A stretch of 35,926 nt of DNA. Source: CAZSMK01 sp964608095. Lineage in GTDB: Bacteria > Sumerlaeota > Sumerlaeia > MWCT01 > JAGHBZ01. Position 1 is the stretch's first letter. Each line of letters opens with the position of its first letter. Below, piece by piece: positions 16,753 through 25,400 of the stretch. The stretch spans positions 1 to 35,926 of the forward strand of contig CAZSMK010000054.1 of NCBI GenBank assembly GCA_964608095.1, written 5' to 3'. The notes under the pieces were generated by a model. It did not search any database and was not told the origin of the DNA. It saw only the letters and a list, made by a program, of their open reading frames with translations. Both the position numbers and the translations under genes were made by a program.

Positions 16753-18255
16753 ATGGTAGAAAAGTACAAAAATTATATTAACGGAAAATGGGTGGCAGAG
16801 GGCTCGCTGGGCACGTTCAAGGATGTCAATCCCTCGGACACTGATGATGTAGTGGGCGAATTCCCTTCGTCAGGGAAGGAGGAGATCGATGCAGCGGTAG
16901 CCGCGGCGAAAGAAGCGTTCAAGACATGGCGGCTCGTACCTGCACCGGAACGTGGTATACTATTAAAACGAGTCGGCGACCTCCTGGTAAAACACAAAGA
17001 GGATATTGCCCGGGTAATGACGCGTGAGATGGGCAAAATCCTTATCGAAACCCGTGGCGACGTCCAGGAAGGTATCGACACCGCCTATTATGCCGCAGGC
17101 GAGGGACGCCGCTTGTTCGGCGACACGGTTCCGTGTGAATTCAGAAACAAGTTCGGGATGAGTGTGCGTATGCCTATCGGCGTGTGCGGCATGATTTCTC
17201 CCTGGAACTTTCCAGTCGCTATTCCTACTTGGAAGATTTTTCCCGCCTTGATTTGTGGTAATACCGTGGTGTTCAAACCCGCAAGCGATACTCCTGCCAG
17301 TGGCGTTAAACTGGTCGAAATCCTTGAAGAAGCGGGTATCCCCAAAGGTGTAGTCAATATCGTCAACGGCACAGGTAAGAACGTCGGCGAGGCGCTTATC
17401 AGTCATCCGGACGTTGCGGTTATTTCCTTTACCGGCTCTTCAAAAGTTGGTCGACGGATAGCAGAAGTGTGCGGGAAGGAACTCAAACGCGTCTCGCTCG
17501 AGCTCGGGGGCAAAAACGCACAGATTGTCATGGACGATGCAAACCTCGACCTCGCGCTCGAGGGCATCTTATGGGGCGCGTTCGGGACGACCGGTCAGCG
17601 ATGTACCGCAACCAGTCGCCTTATCCTGCACCGAAAGATTGCGGATAAATTTATCGACATGTTGGTCGAGGCGGCGGAAAAATTGAAAATCGGCAACGGT
17701 CTCGATGAATCAACCCAGATGGGACCACTCATAAATGAAGCACAACGCAAAATTGTCCATGAATACGTCGAGATAGGACAGAATGAAGACAAGGCGACGC
17801 TCCTTATCGGTGGTAAACCTCTTACCGGCGGAGAGTACGATAAGGGCTTCTTCTACAAACCGACTATATTTGTCGATGTAAAACCCGGTATGCGAATCGC
17901 TCAAGAAGAAATCTTCGGTCCTGTACTCTCCGTACTCACGGTCGATTCGTTCGATGAAGCCATCGAGGTATTGAACAATACCCCTTACGGGCTCTCGTCA
18001 TCTATATACACCCAGGATGTAAATCAAGCGTTCAAAGCGATGCGAGACATCGAGGCGGGCATCACCTACATCAACGGACCGACTATCGGGGCGGAGATTC
18101 AGTTACCATTCGGCGGCATGAAAAATACGGGCAACGGACACCGTGAGTCGTCTCATACAGTTCTTGATATTTTCACCGAGTGGAAATCCATTTATGTTGA
18201 TTATAGCGGAAAACTCCAGCGAGCGCAGATTGATACGTTCGAAGAAGAAAAATAG
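16753..18255 (+). CDS. NAD(P)-dependent aldehyde dehydrogenase (semialdehyde dehydrogenase type)
   Basis: This 500-residue cytoplasmic enzyme starts at ATG 16753 behind a strong AGGAGAGG. The ALDH landmarks are all present: SPWNFPV, the coenzyme-site KPASDTP, FTGSSKVG, catalytic base Glu250 in LELGGKN, nucleophile Cys284 in GQRCTA, and EEIFGPVL. The TGQRCTATSR context is seen in 2,5-dioxovalerate and related semialdehyde dehydrogenases. The aminotransferase two genes downstream makes a pair that could turn GABA into succinate via succinate semialdehyde, or ornithine or lysine into a dicarboxylate; the exact substrate is not visible. It is the first gene of a plus-strand unit and is divergent from tilS across about 110 bases. 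Confidence 0.93.
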   Translation: MVEKYKNYINGKWVAEGSLGTFKDVNPSDTDDVVGEFPSSGKEEIDAAVAAAKEAFKTWRLVPAPERGILLKRVGDLLVKHKEDIARVMTREMGKILIETRGDVQEGIDTAYYAAGEGRRLFGDTVPCEFRNKFGMSVRMPIGVCGMISPWNFPVAIPTWKIFPALICGNTVVFKPASDTPASGVKLVEILEEAGIPKGVVNIVNGTGKNVGEALISHPDVAVISFTGSSKVGRRIAEVCGKELKRVSLELGGKNAQIVMDDANLDLALEGILWGAFGTTGQRCTATSRLILHRKIADKFIDMLVEAAEKLKIGNGLDESTQMGPLINEAQRKIVHEYVEIGQNEDKATLLIGGKPLTGGEYDKGFFYKPTIFVDVKPGMRIAQEEIFGPVLSVLTVDSFDEAIEVLNNTPYGLSSSIYTQDVNQAFKAMRDIEAGITYINGPTIGAEIQLPFGGMKNTGNGHRESSHTVLDIFTEWKSIYVDYSGKLQRAQIDTFEEEK

Positions 18256-18378
18256 AGACAATTTTCAATGCGCGATGGCGACGTTATAGAGAAATATCTC
18301 TGTCCTCATTCCTGAAAGATATGAGATAATAGGTTCATAAAGAGTGCATGGACCTTATCCCGATAGGGAGGTATGACT

Positions 18379-18936
18379 ATGAAAGTACTTGGATTGTTGG
18401 CAAGTCCTTATAAAGATGGTAATTCAGCGCTGATGCTTAAAAGTGCTCTGGAAGCGTGCAAAAAAAACGGCGCAGAGGTCGAGACCATCTATCTTGCCGA
18501 TCACAACATTCCGCCTTGCAAAGGCTGTTTAGAATGTAGAGAGCAGCAGTCTTTTTGCGTCTACTCCGAGGAAGTAAACCACATTCTATATAAGATAAAA
18601 GGATGCGATGCCCTTATTATGAGCACTCCCGTGTGGTGGTTCTGTTTTACGTCATATCTTAAGCTGCTGGTCGATCACTTTGTAGCCTTTTTCAAAAAAG
18701 ATTACTCGTCTCACATTCAGGGCAAAAAAATCGCGGTACTGACCGTAGGCGGCGGCGGAGAAGATACCGGCACTAAAGAGACTATCATGGTACTTAAAAA
18801 AATTGCGAAATTTCTTGAGCTCAAATGGGTGGACGAACTACGTGTGGTCAATGTGTACAAACATGGTGAAATAGAAGAGCATCCCACTGCACTGGAGCAA
18901 GCAAGTAAAATAGGACACAAAATCAGCTCAGAGTAA
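18379..18936 (+). CDS. Iron-sulfur flavoprotein (NADPH-dependent FMN reductase fold)
   Basis: This protein has 185 residues from ATG 18379. The upstream GGGAGG (18366-18371) is seven bases from this ATG but only one base from the ATG at 18373, which decides the start. The flavodoxin-like fold opens with MKVLGLLASP and a phosphate loop SPYKDGNS (residues 9-16). Cys47, Cys50, Cys53 and Cys60 form C-x2-C-x2-C-x6-C, the compact motif that binds a [4Fe-4S] cluster in the Isf family of anaerobes. STPVWW near residue 79 lines the FMN site. Isf-type proteins pass electrons and can reduce oxygen or peroxide; others in the fold reduce quinones or aromatics. Lying between the dehydrogenase and the aminotransferase, it may re-oxidise cofactor or protect the pathway, which is inference. 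Confidence 0.85.
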   Translation: MKVLGLLASPYKDGNSALMLKSALEACKKNGAEVETIYLADHNIPPCKGCLECREQQSFCVYSEEVNHILYKIKGCDALIMSTPVWWFCFTSYLKLLVDHFVAFFKKDYSSHIQGKKIAVLTVGGGGEDTGTKETIMVLKKIAKFLELKWVDELRVVNVYKHGEIEEHPTALEQASKIGHKISSE

Positions 18937-18961
18937 CTTTTGACGAAGAGGAGGAATTCAG

Positions 18962-20311
18962 ATGTTCGTAGAAATCAAAACCCCGCTCCCGGGACCTAAA
19001 TCCAAGGCGCTCATCGAACGCGACCAGGCTGTAATGTCGCCTTCTTATACACGTGATTATCCCCTTGTTATTGACCGAGGTGAGGGTGCGACCGTGTACG
19101 ACCCGGATGGCAATAAATTTCTGGATATGGCAGCCGGAATCGCTGTATGTGCCACCGGACATTCTCACCCAAAGGTGGTCGAAGCCATCAAGCACCAGGC
19201 GGAACGCTTCTTACACATGTCCGGAACCGATTTTTTTTACGATACACAGGTCGAGCTTGCCGAACGGCTTGTTCAGGTGGCGCCGGTTCGCACAAAAAGC
19301 GGTCGAAAACGCGTCTTTTTCACCAATTCCGGGGCGGAAGCCGTCGAGGCTTCCATGAAACTCAGCCGCTACAAGACCGGAAGAAGTCAATTCATTGCCT
19401 TCTACGGAAGCTTCCACGGACGAACACTGGGTGCTTTGAGCCTTACTGCCAGTAAAACCGTACAGAAGAAAGGCTTTTTTCCCTTTATCCCCGGCGTTAC
19501 CCATATCCCCTTTGGGTATTGTTACCGCTGTCCTTACGGTCAGACCAACGATCCCACGACGGACGATGTGACCTGTAATCTCGCCTGTGTGGATTTTCTG
19601 GAAGACCCTATATTCCGCTGCAAAGTCGATCCACGCGATGTTGCCGCTATAATTATCGAACCGATCCAGGGCGAGGGCGGCTATATTGTTCCACCCAAAA
19701 AGTTCATGCAGGGCATCCGTAAAATCTGCGACAAATACGGCATCCTGCTGGTCATGGACGAGATTCAAGCCGGCATGGGCAGAACCGGGAAATGGTTTGG
19801 GTGTGAACATTTCGGGGTTGAACCGGATATCATCTGTGTAGCGAAAGGTCTCGCCTCCGGCATGCCGCTTGGCGGAATTATCACGGGCGAAGAGATTATG
19901 ACATGGGAATATGGCGCGCATGCATCGACCTTCGGGGGAAACCCGGTCGCCTGTGCCGCGGCAGTCGCAACCTTCGATCTCATCAAAGACCAGCTCATGG
20001 ATAACGTCAACAAGGTCGGCAAAGTTCTCATGGAAGAGCTCAAACCACTCGTCGATAAATACGATGTGGTCGGCGATGTCCGCGGTAAAGGTTTGATGGT
20101 CGGCGTCGAATTTATAACCGATAAAAAGACGAAAAAGCGAAATGCCGATTTCCGTAATAAGCTCGTGCTCGAACTTTTCTACGAAGGGTTGCTGATTTTA
20201 GGTTGCGGGCCGAATTGCCTTCGTTTTGCTCCGCCTTTGACTCTTTCGGAAGAAGAGGCGCGCTTTGCCGTCGAGCTGGTTGATAAGACTATCCAGAAGA
20301 TGGTGAAATAG
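18962..20311 (+). CDS. Class-III PLP aminotransferase (4-aminobutyrate / ornithine type)
   Basis: This 449-residue enzyme starts at ATG 18962 behind AGGAGG with seven-base spacing. Landmarks are SGAEAVEAS-x-KLSR (phosphate binding), the YGSFHGRTLG block, IIEPIQGEGGY, the Asp in LVMDEIQ-x-GMGRTG that contacts the pyridine nitrogen, Lys295 in CVAKGLASGMPLGG (Schiff base) and HASTFGGNPVAC. This matches omega-aminotransferases acting on GABA, ornithine or lysine. A four-cysteine insert (Cys187, Cys190, Cys205, Cys209) is also present in many archaeal and anaerobic GABA/ornithine aminotransferases. The product semialdehyde would feed the dehydrogenase encoded two genes upstream. A clear terminator follows 29 bases after the stop. 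Confidence 0.93.
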   Translation: MFVEIKTPLPGPKSKALIERDQAVMSPSYTRDYPLVIDRGEGATVYDPDGNKFLDMAAGIAVCATGHSHPKVVEAIKHQAERFLHMSGTDFFYDTQVELAERLVQVAPVRTKSGRKRVFFTNSGAEAVEASMKLSRYKTGRSQFIAFYGSFHGRTLGALSLTASKTVQKKGFFPFIPGVTHIPFGYCYRCPYGQTNDPTTDDVTCNLACVDFLEDPIFRCKVDPRDVAAIIIEPIQGEGGYIVPPKKFMQGIRKICDKYGILLVMDEIQAGMGRTGKWFGCEHFGVEPDIICVAKGLASGMPLGGIITGEEIMTWEYGAHASTFGGNPVACAAAVATFDLIKDQLMDNVNKVGKVLMEELKPLVDKYDVVGDVRGKGLMVGVEFITDKKTKKRNADFRNKLVLELFYEGLLILGCGPNCLRFAPPLTLSEEEARFAVELVDKTIQKMVK

Positions 20312-20340
20312 ATACAGTGTTGTTTTTTAGATAGAAAAAG

Positions 20341-20371
20341 GCGGGTCGAGCAGTGACCCGCTTCTTTTTTT
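20341..20371 (+). terminator. Intrinsic terminator after the aminotransferase gene
   Basis: GCGGGTC (20341-20347) pairs with GACCCGC (20355-20361) over a seven-base loop and is followed by TTCTTTTTTT. It ends the dehydrogenase-flavoprotein-aminotransferase unit and lies only eight bases before the next ATG. Confidence 0.9.
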
Positions 20372-20378
20372 GGCAGCC

Positions 20379-21470
20379 ATGACCGTTTCGCACATGACAT
20401 CGAGAGAGCGGATAGAAGCCGCCCTAACGCATCGCGAACCTGACCGTACACCCATTTTCGAGTATGTTCTCCTCTCACCGGTCGCGGATCAACTAATCGG
20501 AAGACCTTACGCCGCTGATCCCGACAACTGGGATTCGCTGGTCACCGAAAAGGGATGGACTCAAGCGGTCAGGCAAATGAGCGTGGATATCCTTGACGTT
20601 GCCCAACTCCTCGGGCATGACATGCTCTACGTACTACCGAATCTACCGCCGCAGGAAACTGTTCAGGAGCCGAAGGCTGAGGAGCCGCCACCCTCATCTG
20701 ATCCGGTCGAGAATGTGAAAAGAAGAAATGCGTTCTACGAACAGCGTCCTTTTATTATCCCTGAAGAGCGTTTTTTGGTCTATGTGTATCTCAAGGAAGA
20801 GATGAATGCACGGGGCATAGACCTCCCCATACTTGCTCCCGCATACGAACACGGAGTCTGGACGGATGTTGACCTTATGCAGACTATGCTGCTTGAGCCG
20901 GAGGTTGCGCGGGCGCATTTTGCTTTTGCCACCCTGCGCGCGCTTGCCTTTACTGAACAGTATTTTGCTTACGGAATTGATCAAATAGGAGTTGGCGGCG
21001 ATTTTTCCGGCAGTATGCCCCTTATATCCCCACAAAGTTACAAAGCGTTCATCGTCCCCGAGATACGGAAACTCACCGAGCGAATCCACGAGTCCGGCGC
21101 ATGGGCGGTGAACGCAAGCGACGGCAATCTGTGGCCCGTGATTGACGATTTTCTCATCGGATGCGATGTAGATGGCTATATCGAAATCGATATGCAGGCG
21201 GGTATGGACTTAAGGCGTTTGAAACAACTCTACGGTGAGCGGATAACATTTTACGGCAATCTCGATTGCGGCACGGTGCTCAGTTTCGCTACCCCGGAGG
21301 TTATAAGGCGGCACACAATAGAATGCCTTGAAGCAGGAATGGGAAACGGCGGACATATCCTCTGCGCAAGCAACGCAATCACCTCGAGTGTTCCGCTCCA
21401 GAATTATCTCGCCATTGTCCATGCCTATAGAGACTTTTTCCATCTCACACCGCTGCACCTGTCTGAATAA
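20379..21470 (+). CDS. Uroporphyrinogen decarboxylase-like / corrinoid methyltransferase-like protein
   Basis: This protein has 363 residues from ATG 20379; ATG 20394 is an equally good start because the family usually begins with M-T-x-R-E-R. The N-terminal block TSRERIEAALTHREPDRTP is diagnostic of the UroD superfamily. Later blocks are IGVGGDFSG-x-MPLISPQ-x-YKAF, VNASDGN, ITFYGNLDCG and the C-terminal GGHILCASNAITSSVP-x2-NY. Members include heme-pathway HemE and many methyl-transfer proteins with zinc. The divergence and the absence of other heme genes favour the methyltransferase-like group, substrate unknown. No ribosome binding site is visible, and a strong terminator ends just before the start, so expression must come from read-through, a leaderless transcript or an internal promoter. 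Confidence 0.82.
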   Translation: MTVSHMTSRERIEAALTHREPDRTPIFEYVLLSPVADQLIGRPYAADPDNWDSLVTEKGWTQAVRQMSVDILDVAQLLGHDMLYVLPNLPPQETVQEPKAEEPPPSSDPVENVKRRNAFYEQRPFIIPEERFLVYVYLKEEMNARGIDLPILAPAYEHGVWTDVDLMQTMLLEPEVARAHFAFATLRALAFTEQYFAYGIDQIGVGGDFSGSMPLISPQSYKAFIVPEIRKLTERIHESGAWAVNASDGNLWPVIDDFLIGCDVDGYIEIDMQAGMDLRRLKQLYGERITFYGNLDCGTVLSFATPEVIRRHTIECLEAGMGNGGHILCASNAITSSVPLQNYLAIVHAYRDFFHLTPLHLSE

Positions 21471-21532
21471 AAGATCTGGATGGCTCGTTATGTTTGACCA
21501 TTGACCACTCAACACAATATACTCTCCCTGAT

Positions 21533-21703
21533 ATGATTGATCGAATCTTCAGGATAGCGCGAATTAATCCCTGCATTGTTTGTGTTCGAAAAACGTAACG
21601 AGCGCTGGCAATTGGTACACGAGCACTCGAGCCGCATGACAGTCTGAGCATAACATGCGTGGTTGAACCTGAAGATATTCTTGTTTTCGAGACAGAACCA
21701 TGA
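21533..21703 (+). pseudogene. Possible broken small gene with in-frame TAA
   Basis: From ATG 21533 one frame gives 21 residues, hits TAA at 21596-21598, then continues for 34 sense codons to TGA 21701-21703. The second half reads like real protein (ALEPHDSLSITCVVEPEDIL) and faintly resembles a TOBE-like ending with its PEDI motif. The TGA overlaps the next ATG as ATGA. It may be a decayed gene, a sequencing error or chance. I do not recognise a full family. Confidence 0.3.
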
Positions 21704-21780
21704 GTATCAAGAAAAAAAGACGTCGATCCAATCTTTACGGTAAGCTCAAAGAGCATCACCGTAAGAAGATTCATGCGTAG
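21700..21780 (+). pseudogene. 26-codon basic ORF, probable N-terminal piece of the following gene
   Basis: ATG 21700 to TAG 21778-21780 encodes 26 residues, half of them Lys, Arg or His. The TAG is followed directly by ATG 21781 in the same frame. Joined across the TAG, the two parts read as one continuous protein whose N-terminal basic helix precedes GKLWLARD. It could be an amber-interrupted gene, a sequencing error or a separate leader peptide. Confidence 0.35.
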
Positions 21781-22122
21781 ATGAAATCGGGCAAGCTCTG
21801 GCTTGCACGCGACCTTTGTATAGGGCTCATCGGTAAGTATTTTTACAACGAAGAGTTGTTTCGCCTGGGTGGCGAGATATGGTACAAAATGGACGACCTG
21901 CCGCGCGCAGGGCTTTACTGGATGCTTACGACAGAGGAGTCGCCCGAAGCGGAGCATGCCATCAATGCCGCTATTGAAACCTATGGTGAAAAACTCCACG
22001 AACATATCCGCATCTATCATGAAATAACTGTCAAACATCTTCCCGAGCCGGTGAAGGAAGGGGTGGAGGTAAGTTTGAAACGAGCAGGCTCGAAATCGCT
22101 TCATGAACTATTTCACCCGTAG
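21781..22122 (+). CDS. DUF6584-like small protein
   Basis: This 113-residue protein reads GKLWLARDLCIGLIGKYFYNEE, then LGGEIWYKMDDLPRAGLYWMLTTEE, then an acidic alpha-helical tail. This helix-turn-helix pattern, close to a single tetratricopeptide-like pair with D-x-PRAG-x-YW-x-LT, resembles DUF6584 proteins as I remember them; their function is not known. No signal peptide or membrane segment is visible. The start at ATG 21781 touches an in-frame TAG, and no ribosome binding site is seen just upstream, so the true gene may begin at 21700 with the TAG as a mutation or assembly error. The 219-codon frame on the opposite strand is an antisense shadow. A tiny hydrophobic ORF follows 33 bases downstream. 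Confidence 0.55.
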   Translation: MKSGKLWLARDLCIGLIGKYFYNEELFRLGGEIWYKMDDLPRAGLYWMLTTEESPEAEHAINAAIETYGEKLHEHIRIYHEITVKHLPEPVKEGVEVSLKRAGSKSLHELFHP

Positions 22123-22155
22123 CCTATCTTGAAACAAAAGGCGAGAGAAAAGGCT

Positions 22156-22254
22156 ATGGGCTGCTGTTGCGGGATCGTAATTGTACTGATTTTACCCTTG
22201 CTTTATGGCAGTTTGAACTTTTGGTTCTCGTTTTCCAATGACCTTTTGAAATAA
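22156..22254 (+). CDS. 32-residue membrane microprotein with CCC motif
   Basis: ATG 22156 to TAA 22252-22254 encodes 32 residues. It opens with MGCCCG, continues as one hydrophobic helix (IVIVLILPLLYG) and ends in a short polar tail with aromatic residues. AAAAGG lies close upstream. Short proteins with a Cys cluster before a single helix occur widely as unannotated ORFs. No function can be assigned, and the size makes chance possible. Confidence 0.35.
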   Translation: MGCCCGIVIVLILPLLYGSLNFWFSFSNDLLK

Positions 22255-22423
22255 GACAGGAAACGGGTATGTTCGGGACCGAAGGACGCTACTCTGAAAA
22301 AACAACTGAAAGGGAGTGCGCGCACGAGTGCGCATACGAGGTGATAGCGATAGGGATTGTGTAAGCATATCCGAGCTAACAACATAATAAGAAAGGTGAA
22401 ATATAAAGACTTGACCCCGTAAC

Positions 22424-25400
22424 TTATTTAACGCGGTAAATTTTATTCTCGGCGGGAGACAAGGTGACGTTCAGCCTTGAATAGTTCTTCTCGTAGGTAG
22501 CATCTTCCTTGACGCCATTCAGGTTATATGCCTCCCCTGGATATTTTATGAAGACCGTCGCATTGACCGGATTCCCTCGATATTCTTTGGTTTCAGGCGC
22601 ATTGACCAAAAATATAAGGCGTTCTGCTCCATTTTCCCAGCAGCGGACGTCGATATGCGGAACGTATATATCAGGCTGGTCGGCATAGACGGCGTACGCA
22701 CGCCGCACCACTCCTGCGCGGTTCGATATCTCGTCGAAAAAGTCGAGCATAGGCTGGTCCACCCAGAGCAGGTCTGTTGCAATATACACACAGCGTTCCT
22801 TGAGTGTTATTGCGGTTGAGCCATCTTCAAACACGGCTATATCCTTAGTCGGGGGCATAGCCGCAAGCTTTTCCACAGTCTCGTCTGCCATACTGGTATC
22901 GGGAAATCCCGCGACCGTTCCCGCCATAACCTTATCGCCTTGTGTAACCTTTCCGAAATCGGTGATGAATTCAATCACGCTCCGCGAGGCACGTTTTGCT
23001 TCGGTCGTTTTTTCTACACTCTGCCTGTTGTTATATTCGGAAACATACGGAATGACCTCCGTGACTACGTCGATTCTTTCATGATTCATGTACGCGTCGA
23101 CATGAACGCCCAAGAATTCCGGCGGATAGTACTGGCGTACTTCGCCGCGCCCGGTCAGGCGCGCAAACCCTGCGGTTGCAATTATCCACCCGCCATGAGC
23201 GTTAAAGTCACCGATGGCATCCACGATATCGTCGTCGCAATTATCCACGCCGGCGGCAATCAGCAACCGGTAATTGGAAAGTGCCCCGCGGCGGATATGT
23301 TCCTCGTTTATAATATCGAAGGGCAGCTGAAGGCGATAGAGTATATCCGCAGCGGCGGAAAACTGTGCGGTCGGATGCGCCTCGTGAGCCTGTTGCGCGA
23401 ATGTATCGAGCGATTGAAACAATGCGATCTCCGGCTTTTGCGGTTTAAATCGTCGAAGCAACGGCGCCACGTCCTGCATTTCTTCTGCCATGTGATAAAT
23501 CTCATGCGTAGCAGGTAAAGGGGAATGGTCGTCCGCATAGACGAGGGCAAGTCCGTTGTCGCCTGCGCCCGGATCAAACCTCTGGAGAGGATAAAAGAAA
23601 TAGAAGAAGCCCGAAATGCCATGCGCCAGGGATTGATACGTCCATGCACGCGCCTCGCCAGGTGTGAGCTGACCGTATTCCTTCCAGAATGCGTGGTTGT
23701 ATTCCAACCACCATACCGGCGCGTCGTTGTTTGAGTCGTGCAGGTTAACCGCTGAACATAATGCGTCGGCAATCCACCGGTTGATAAAAAAATCCATTGG
23801 ATGGGGATATGGATCGTTCCCGAGTATATCCACGGTATCGAGAAAATGATCATAACGAGTCGCAGAGAATGCGGCATAACGGCTGTCGAGCGGCATCCAG
23901 ACAGACTTTACCGTCAGGGGTGTGTCGGGATCGACCGATTTTACCGCGCGTGCATAGTCCCCGAAAAAATCCCGCAACTGCACCTGCCGGAACGCAGTCC
24001 AATCGTTCCAGGCTGCCCCGCGATGAGCGTGTGAATGCTCATGCGTCGGTGGTTCAACCTCCTCGAACTTCAGATACGCCGTTTCCCACACATCGTTCAA
24101 ATCCTGGATTGATGACGAATATTCCTTTTTGAGAAAGGTGTGAAATGCCGTAAGTGTCGCAGTACAGTAGCAGACCTCATCGTTAAGCGCAGGTTCGTTC
24201 CACAAGCAATAACCGATGAGGGCGTCCTCATCCTTGACACTGTCGACAAGAAAATTCGCAAATCGGAAAAGATATTGACGGAATTCCTCGTTATCGAAAC
24301 AGAAGCGGCAGAAATTCGCTTCACCGGGTGAACCGTCCGCGGTGCGGAACCTCAGTGAAGGGTGGTCTCGTTCAAGCCAGTGAGGATAGTAGTGAGCCCC
24401 CATCTGGAGCAGAACCTTGAGATTATATTTTTTTGCTGTCCTGAGAAATGCGCGGACTCGTTCAAGATACTCGTAATCGAATATACCTTCGGAAGGTTCG
24501 AGCCGAACCCAGGGCACTTCAGCGGCAACAGCGTTAATGCCCGGATGGCGCGAAATTTCGTGAAGCCCTCGCGCTGAAAAACCGAACACCCAGAACCCGA
24601 AAGGCTGAAAAGGCTCGCCATCGAGGTAGAGAACTCCGTCCTCAATCCGTTTTTTTTTATCGCCGGGTTTTTCGAAAAAGAGGTCGCCGAACGCGGTCGG
24701 GTTCTGATACGCGTTTGGAATACCCGTCCACGACATCTGGAGTTCCTGTTTAAAAGGATTCATGCTTTTGGGATCGTCGTCATCGTTCTGGGCAATATCG
24801 AATCCGATATGTTTGCCGTCGTACGGTTCGAGATTGAGTTCCTTGAGCGGGATAGCCGCCTCGATTATGAATCCCTTGAATTCCTTGCCGCTTATAGTTT
24901 TTTCTTTTGTGGGTGCGAGATCGATCTTTGATTTCGAATTCACCGATGGGCCGCCCAGCTGCGACCAACCCCATACAAAATCCTTACCCTCGCTCATGGA
25001 AACGCCATACTGGTGATCGTCTGCATTATACCTGATGTCCTCCATATCGCTGTCATGATCCGTATCGAAATAAACCTCGATTCCATCGTTGTTGTAAATC
25101 TGGAAGCCCGTGTACGGCATGGAGATAGCATCGTCTTCCATTTCGCATGCAATATAAAAATAGGCATCGTCCCAGCAGGTGTAGATTCGCGAATTACAGT
25201 CTTCAGTCCCGCCCCATTCGGTGAATCCGTCAATGACGTTCTCTTTACGATTGATGCGGAGTGTTTGAACGTTGCGATTCCAATCGGACAGGTCGCCATC
25301 TATAGTTGGGGGCTTCTCGGCATAGAGACATTGATAAAACGCCGTAACCGGTGAGGTGTAATGAATCTTAATACCGTCGAACAAAGTCATCACGGCTTCA

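Noticed and set aside
21445..22104. 219-codon minus-strand frame opposite the small-gene cluster
   Set aside because: The translation has no recognisable pattern, no ribosome binding site and overlaps the end of the UroD-like gene. The plus-strand frame has a family-like protein, so this is an antisense shadow.
21700..22122. In-frame TAG read as pyrrolysine, prompted by the methyltransferase-like neighbour
   Set aside because: Pyrrolysine is known only in MtmB, MtbB and MttB-type enzymes (and a few others) with pyl genes. Neither the protein family nor any pyl gene is present here.
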